Source of the DNA: Treponema sp. UBA4232
GTDB taxonomy: Bacteria; Spirochaetota; Spirochaetia; Treponematales; Treponemataceae
Length of the DNA: 36,687 nt
Reading direction: 5' to 3'
Assembly (NCBI GenBank): GCA_002396325.1
Contig: DGXM01000016.1
Coordinates: 1-36,687, forward strand
Part shown: positions 33,383-36,687 of the stretch, one piece after another
How the letters are laid out: each line of letters opens with the position of its first letter
Position numbering within the stretch: position 1 is the first letter of the stretch
The notes under the pieces: model-generated
Database searches by the model: none
What the model saw: only the letters and a program-made list of their open reading frames with translations
Told to the model about the DNA's origin: nothing
Position numbers and translations under genes: made by a program

Positions 33383-33808
33383 CTATTGGCGGATAAGTTT
33401 TTTGATAAATGCCCTTTCCTTGAGTGTTACTTTGTTATCTGCAGAACAAAGGCATAAGCAGAATGAAACCATTGCAGCCTTTACGTCAGGATTAATTGTA
33501 CCGAATGTGTCGACAACAACATCAGCGGCATCGAAAAGATTTTTTCCTTTTACATTTTTAATCAAGTCTTCGGCGGCATCGTATGAAAAATCCATACCGG
33601 TGGCATCCTTGAAAAGAGAATACTCCTCCACACTAAGTTTTCCGTCTGCGGCACACGAGGCCAAAACCAAAAGTTCAAAACTTTCCGTTCCGTGAGTCAC
33701 CTTTTCGATGGCCGGCAGAACTATATCGGACAATGAGCTGAGAGTGAGTCTGCGCTCATCATAAGTCAGAGTTTCATACTCTTTGCAAAGTTTATCAAAT
33801 TCGAACAT
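33383..33808 (-). CDS. TerB-like protein
   Basis: Small soluble protein of 141 residues with the TerB helical fold, seen as a pair of acidic metal-binding loops: 'LASCAADGKLSVEEYSLF' and 'LCLCSADNKVTLKERAFIKK'. TerB proteins are known from tellurite resistance and stress clusters and bind metals at the membrane face; the role here is unknown. ATG 33808 has AGGAAG upstream; the longer frame from TTG 33871 covers the promoter and is not used. It is probably the first gene of the efflux operon. Confidence 0.75.
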   Translation of the reverse strand: MFEFDKLCKEYETLTYDERRLTLSSLSDIVLPAIEKVTHGTESFELLVLASCAADGKLSVEEYSLFKDATGMDFSYDAAEDLIKNVKGKNLFDAADVVVDTFGTINPDVKAAMVSFCLCLCSADNKVTLKERAFIKKLIRQ

Positions 33809-33842
33809 CAACCACTTCCTGTCTTGAAAATCTTCTGTCCTA

Positions 33843-33871
33843 ATATTATCACAACTAATGCTTTTAAACAA
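33843..33871 (-). promoter_or_regulatory. Candidate promoter of the TerB-RND efflux operon
   Basis: On the minus strand TTGTTT (33871-33866), a 17-bp spacer and TAATAT (33848-33843), 35 bp before the ATG of the TerB-like gene. Confidence 0.45.
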
Positions 33872-33890
33872 GTATTTGGCCGGGGGGATG

Positions 33891-33919
33891 TTTACCTAAT
33901 CAGGATTTTGGTGTATCAT
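33891..33919 (+). promoter_or_regulatory. Candidate promoter of the small unknown gene
   Basis: TTTACC (33891-33896), a 17-bp spacer and TATCAT (33914-33919), 24 bp before the ATG at 33944. Confidence 0.45.
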
Positions 33920-33943
33920 TCCGCTTGTAAAGGAGTTTTTGTT

Positions 33944-34219
33944 ATGGATGAAAAATCACCGTGGGACTGCTATGTGGGAATGAATCAGGGATACAATGCC
34001 ATTTTCGACAACTGGCAGAATCTTCAGGACATTCTTGATTCAAAGACAAACAGGGAAATCAATATGGCGATGAGTCTTCTGGATCAATGTCTTGACTCAG
34101 TAAAAGCAAGCGTAAAAAAGCCCGCCGCATCAAATACTGAAAAAACAACGGGGAAAAATAACGAAGAGAAATCCTCGGTCGGGATGTTTAAGATTTTCGG
34201 CGGAAAGCAAAAAGACTGA
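33944..34219 (+). CDS. Small protein of unknown function
   Basis: A 91-residue protein that I do not recognise. The N-terminal 50 residues (starting MDEKSPWDCYVGMNQGYN) look helical and amphipathic, the next 25 are rich in Lys, Thr, Asn and Glu and probably disordered, and the end is GMFKIFGGKQKD. ATG 33944 has AAGGAG 8 bp before it, which makes it a real gene; the frame continues upstream to 33824 without support. It is divergent from the TerB-like gene and convergent with the SanA-like gene. No signal peptide or membrane segment. Confidence 0.7.
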   Translation: MDEKSPWDCYVGMNQGYNAIFDNWQNLQDILDSKTNREINMAMSLLDQCLDSVKASVKKPAASNTEKTTGKNNEEKSSVGMFKIFGGKQKD

Positions 34220-34268
34220 GCGTTTTCAAAAACACGTCTGACTTCTGGGATCCCGCAGCTTATTGCGT

Positions 34269-34961
34269 TCAATCCCAGGAAAGGGATGCTTCTCCTGTAA
34301 CGGGAATTTTATCTCCAAGGAATTTCGGTTTCGCTTTAAAGGCTACATCCAAAAATGCCTTTACGCGTGCAAGATATTCTCTCAATGCCCAGGATGTTTT
34401 TGTCCGTGAAGCATAGCGGTTGATTTCAGGCGCCTCGTAGACAACAGCATCAAGTCCGAGTTTGTTTGCGATGTACGCGGTGCGGGGTGCAAAGCATTTC
34501 TGAGTCACAACAACAGCATCTTCAACGCAGAAGACATCACGTGCGCGGTACATTGTTTCGTAAGTGGAAAACCCGGCGTGGTCAAGAAAGATGTCATCTT
34601 CCTCAACCGAATAATATTTGCACATAAAATTTTTTATGCCGTTGACTTCATCATAATCTTTTCTGCCGTGGTCGCCGCTCACAAGATACCGTTCACATTT
34701 TCCACTGTGCACAAGATTTATGGCAGCCTCAAGTCTGTCGCGCACAACATGAGACACAGTGTTTTGGTAAACTTTTGCCCCAGGTATTATCACGGTGAAT
34801 TTTTCGGGAACATCTGCGGCCTGTGAGTAAATCAAATTCTTTGTGGACTGAATCATATATATGTTCACCACAACGGAAAAAACTCCGCAGGCAGCAAGCA
34901 GAATCAGAACAATCCGTAAAACCATTTTTATCAAAGCACCAAAAGAAAAAACTCTCGTCAC
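34269..34961 (-). CDS. SanA/YdcF-like (DUF218) membrane protein
   Basis: A 230-residue protein with one N-terminal membrane anchor (MVLRIVLILLAACGVFSVVV) and a DUF218 domain: VIIPGAKVYQNTVS, DRLEAAINL, YLVSGDHG, 'DHAGFSTYETMYRARDVF' and VVVTQKCFAPRTAYIANKLG. E. coli SanA belongs to this family and affects envelope permeability to vancomycin; the biochemical role is unsettled. GTG 34961 is chosen because GGAG sits 7 bp before it and it overlaps the stop of the gene upstream as GTGA; the longer frame lacks support. Confidence 0.85.
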   Translation of the reverse strand: MTRVFSFGALIKMVLRIVLILLAACGVFSVVVNIYMIQSTKNLIYSQAADVPEKFTVIIPGAKVYQNTVSHVVRDRLEAAINLVHSGKCERYLVSGDHGRKDYDEVNGIKNFMCKYYSVEEDDIFLDHAGFSTYETMYRARDVFCVEDAVVVTQKCFAPRTAYIANKLGLDAVVYEAPEINRYASRTKTSWALREYLARVKAFLDVAFKAKPKFLGDKIPVTGEASLSWD

Positions 34962-36469
34962 AGTTTCACTCCGGCATCGACAGATTCCAAAGATTCTTCC
35001 GAATCCTTTTTCCACGAGAACTCACCGTCATTTTCAGAGGAATCCTCATTTTCAGACTCATCCTCCTGTCCTTCATACACGAACTGAACTTCCGGTCTGT
35101 CTTTGATCATTTCCCAAATCTTTTCGGCATCATCTGTGCTGATTTGAACAATACTGCCTGTTCCGTCATCAAACAAAAGTCCGTCCGCAAAAAAATCATA
35201 AAGCATTTCGGCAAAAGACAATGCATAGTACGAAGTTTTCTCGGGCGTAAGCATTTCGTCAACAAATTCAGCATAACTTTCTTTTTCCGCATAATTTGTC
35301 CCGAAGACTCTGTCGCAATAATTTTCGGCACCGCCGAGAGTCCATGCATAAAAATATTCGGATTCATACAAGGGAAGATTTATAATCATCGGATAGTCGC
35401 CCAATTCGCAGACCCACTCTGCAAGCTCTCTGATTGAATCTTCCTGCAGCGGCGTAAGATAGAAAAAGGGTTCGGCTTCTTCGGAATATAAACTTTTCAA
35501 ATCTTTGTTTTTCAATTCATATTCATCATCACCATCCTCAACAAGCAGCAGGGGATGTTTTTCATCTGAATCACTGTGAGTGCAAACATAGGAAATCAAT
35601 TCTGAAACTTTGGCACGGAGACCGGAAACATCTTCCACGAAATGCTCTCCTGAATTCTGAATCATACTGAACTCTCCCATATCAATCACAACGGAAGCAA
35701 GTTCAGAGTCCCCCGGAAGATTCACAAAACGGAATGGAACGTAGTCATCAAAATGTTCCTTAAGAAAAAGCTTTCCCGGGTTGTCATAAAAAACTCCCTC
35801 TTTTGAAACAGTCACTTTACCGGGAAGATATTTTGACTTCAGGTACATGCCGGAAAGAGATGCGGCGGCAACACCACAGACAAGAAAAATCAAAGCGTGT
35901 TTTGTCGAAAAAGATTTGGTTCCGTTTTTTTCCGCCTCAAGTTCCTCATTTGCAGATTCGTATGTTTTTTTCCGCGGGATAAAAAGCATTACAAGATTTT
36001 TTATGGCAAGAACGATTCCGGCTATCAAAACCATTACAAGCGCGAAATCAAAACCGAGATAAAGTTTTCCTGTTACGGTAAGATAGATTGCAATACCGAC
36101 CCCCATGACAGCGAAAACAACCCAGCAGATTTGTGTGCCTGCGCCGGCTTCACGGAACACCTGCTTCATCACTTCCCTGTTTTCAACCGGATCAATTTTT
36201 TCAGGACCGGGACAAATTACAACAGCGAGGAACAGTCCCAGGAAGAGATAGCCCAAAATCAAAAAGTACGGGAAGAATTTATTGATCCACTGTGCAATGA
36301 CATAGTTTCCCAGAAGACAAACGAGTGCCAGAACAAAAAGAATTCCGGCTTCCATAACGATGGGAGCTTTCTGCTTGTACGGAGCGGAAGACGCAGCTTC
36401 GTTCTGATTTTCATTCACACTTTCATCTGCATATTGACTTGTGTTTTCATTTTCAACATCAAAAGACAT
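34958..36469 (-). CDS. Membrane protein of unknown function with acidic tail
   Basis: A 503-residue protein I do not recognise. A polar, Asn/Glu-rich N-terminus of about 35 residues is followed by four hydrophobic segments (near 38-60, 64-87, 113-135 and 138-165), a charged stretch, a fifth segment near 188-208, then a soluble domain of about 250 residues and a strongly acidic tail (EGQEDESENEDSSENDGE). With five segments the two ends would lie on opposite sides of the membrane. ATG 36469 has GGAG 7 bp before it; the frame extends to 36568 without support. Its stop overlaps the SanA-like gene, so the two are translationally coupled and may work together at the envelope. Confidence 0.75.
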   Translation of the reverse strand: MSFDVENENTSQYADESVNENQNEAASSAPYKQKAPIVMEAGILFVLALVCLLGNYVIAQWINKFFPYFLILGYLFLGLFLAVVICPGPEKIDPVENREVMKQVFREAGAGTQICWVVFAVMGVGIAIYLTVTGKLYLGFDFALVMVLIAGIVLAIKNLVMLFIPRKKTYESANEELEAEKNGTKSFSTKHALIFLVCGVAAASLSGMYLKSKYLPGKVTVSKEGVFYDNPGKLFLKEHFDDYVPFRFVNLPGDSELASVVIDMGEFSMIQNSGEHFVEDVSGLRAKVSELISYVCTHSDSDEKHPLLLVEDGDDEYELKNKDLKSLYSEEAEPFFYLTPLQEDSIRELAEWVCELGDYPMIINLPLYESEYFYAWTLGGAENYCDRVFGTNYAEKESYAEFVDEMLTPEKTSYYALSFAEMLYDFFADGLLFDDGTGSIVQISTDDAEKIWEMIKDRPEVQFVYEGQEDESENEDSSENDGEFSWKKDSEESLESVDAGVKL

Positions 36470-36583
36470 TTTTTTACTCCAACTTTTTTTTGGTTTCAAA
36501 CGACAGGATTTCAGGAATTCAAAATGCAGAATCAAGGAAAAAAGTCCTGAACACCAGCCGTCTTTCATTTATTTTTTTGAGAG

Positions 36584-36657
36584 TCTCCAAAAACTCCGCT
36601 TTCAGCAAAACGCCCACGCCTCATATCAAGAGACAACTTTGAAGGAGTTTTTGGAGA
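36584..36657. repeat. Perfect 14-bp inverted repeat at the window end
   Basis: TCTCCAAAAACTCC (36584-36597) and GGAGTTTTTGGAGA (36644-36657) are exact reverse complements, 46 bp apart. No T run follows on either strand, so it is not a typical terminator. The 46-bp interior holds no gene. It lies more than 100 bp upstream of the ATG of the unknown membrane protein. Confidence 0.65.
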
Positions 36658-36687
36658 TGCCGTTTTCTTAGTACACGCCGAGAATTT

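Noticed and set aside
33880..33890. Run of six G upstream of the small gene as a phase-variation tract.
   Set aside because: It is intergenic, short, and lies outside the -35 to -10 spacer of the candidate promoter.
34230..34280. CTGGGAT and ATCCCAG flanking a small CGCA/TGCG hairpin between convergent genes, as a terminator.
   Set aside because: There is no T run on either strand and one arm lies in coding sequence.

Overview
The window reads as chromosomal DNA of a spirochaete, most likely a free-living or gut Treponema. This is inferred from gene content, not from a marker gene: lipoproteins with loose lipoboxes, a Bmp/PnrA-type nucleoside ABC system, a BspA-like leucine-rich-repeat lipoprotein, many chemosensory genes, a single-chain glycyl-tRNA synthetase and A+T-rich intergenic regions. 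Most genes lie in tight operons with 1-17 bp gaps or short overlaps. No tRNA, rRNA, insertion sequence or CRISPR array was seen.

Layout. 82-3166 (-): LRR lipoprotein and an OmpA-like protein. 3248-5452 (+): an aromatic operon (aroF-type DAHP synthase, tyrA) preceded by a complete transcription attenuator with a Tyr/Phe-rich leader peptide. 5467-7737 (-): polar amino-acid ABC transporter. 7834-15303 (-): a six-gene chemosensory operon (receptor, CheW, CheB, CheR, a CheA-like scaffold with no ATPase domain, class III adenylate cyclase). 15453-19428 (-): glycyl-tRNA synthetase, a degenerate aldo/keto reductase and ilvD. 19646-21844 (+): a second chemoreceptor with an odd start region. 21930-22805 (-): unknown membrane protein. 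22827-27780 (+): MarR regulator, then a nucleoside-type ABC operon whose promoter carries two copies of one palindrome. 27788-33808 (-): TerB-like protein and an RND efflux operon (adaptor, pump, TolC). 33944-34219 (+): small unknown protein. 34269-36469 (-): SanA/YdcF-like protein and an unknown membrane protein.

How the parts work together. The aromatic operon joins the first shikimate step to the tyrosine branch and appears to be switched by charged Tyr/Phe-tRNA through ribosome stalling. The chemosensory operon has receptor, coupling and adaptation proteins but no kinase core, and ends in a cyclase with a receiver-like domain lacking its phosphoacceptor Asp; this suggests a chemosensory array that controls cAMP rather than the flagellar motor, or that borrows a kinase encoded elsewhere. 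These two systems are the most interesting parts of the window. Starts were moved from the longest open frame to the start best supported by a ribosome binding site where the sequence allowed.
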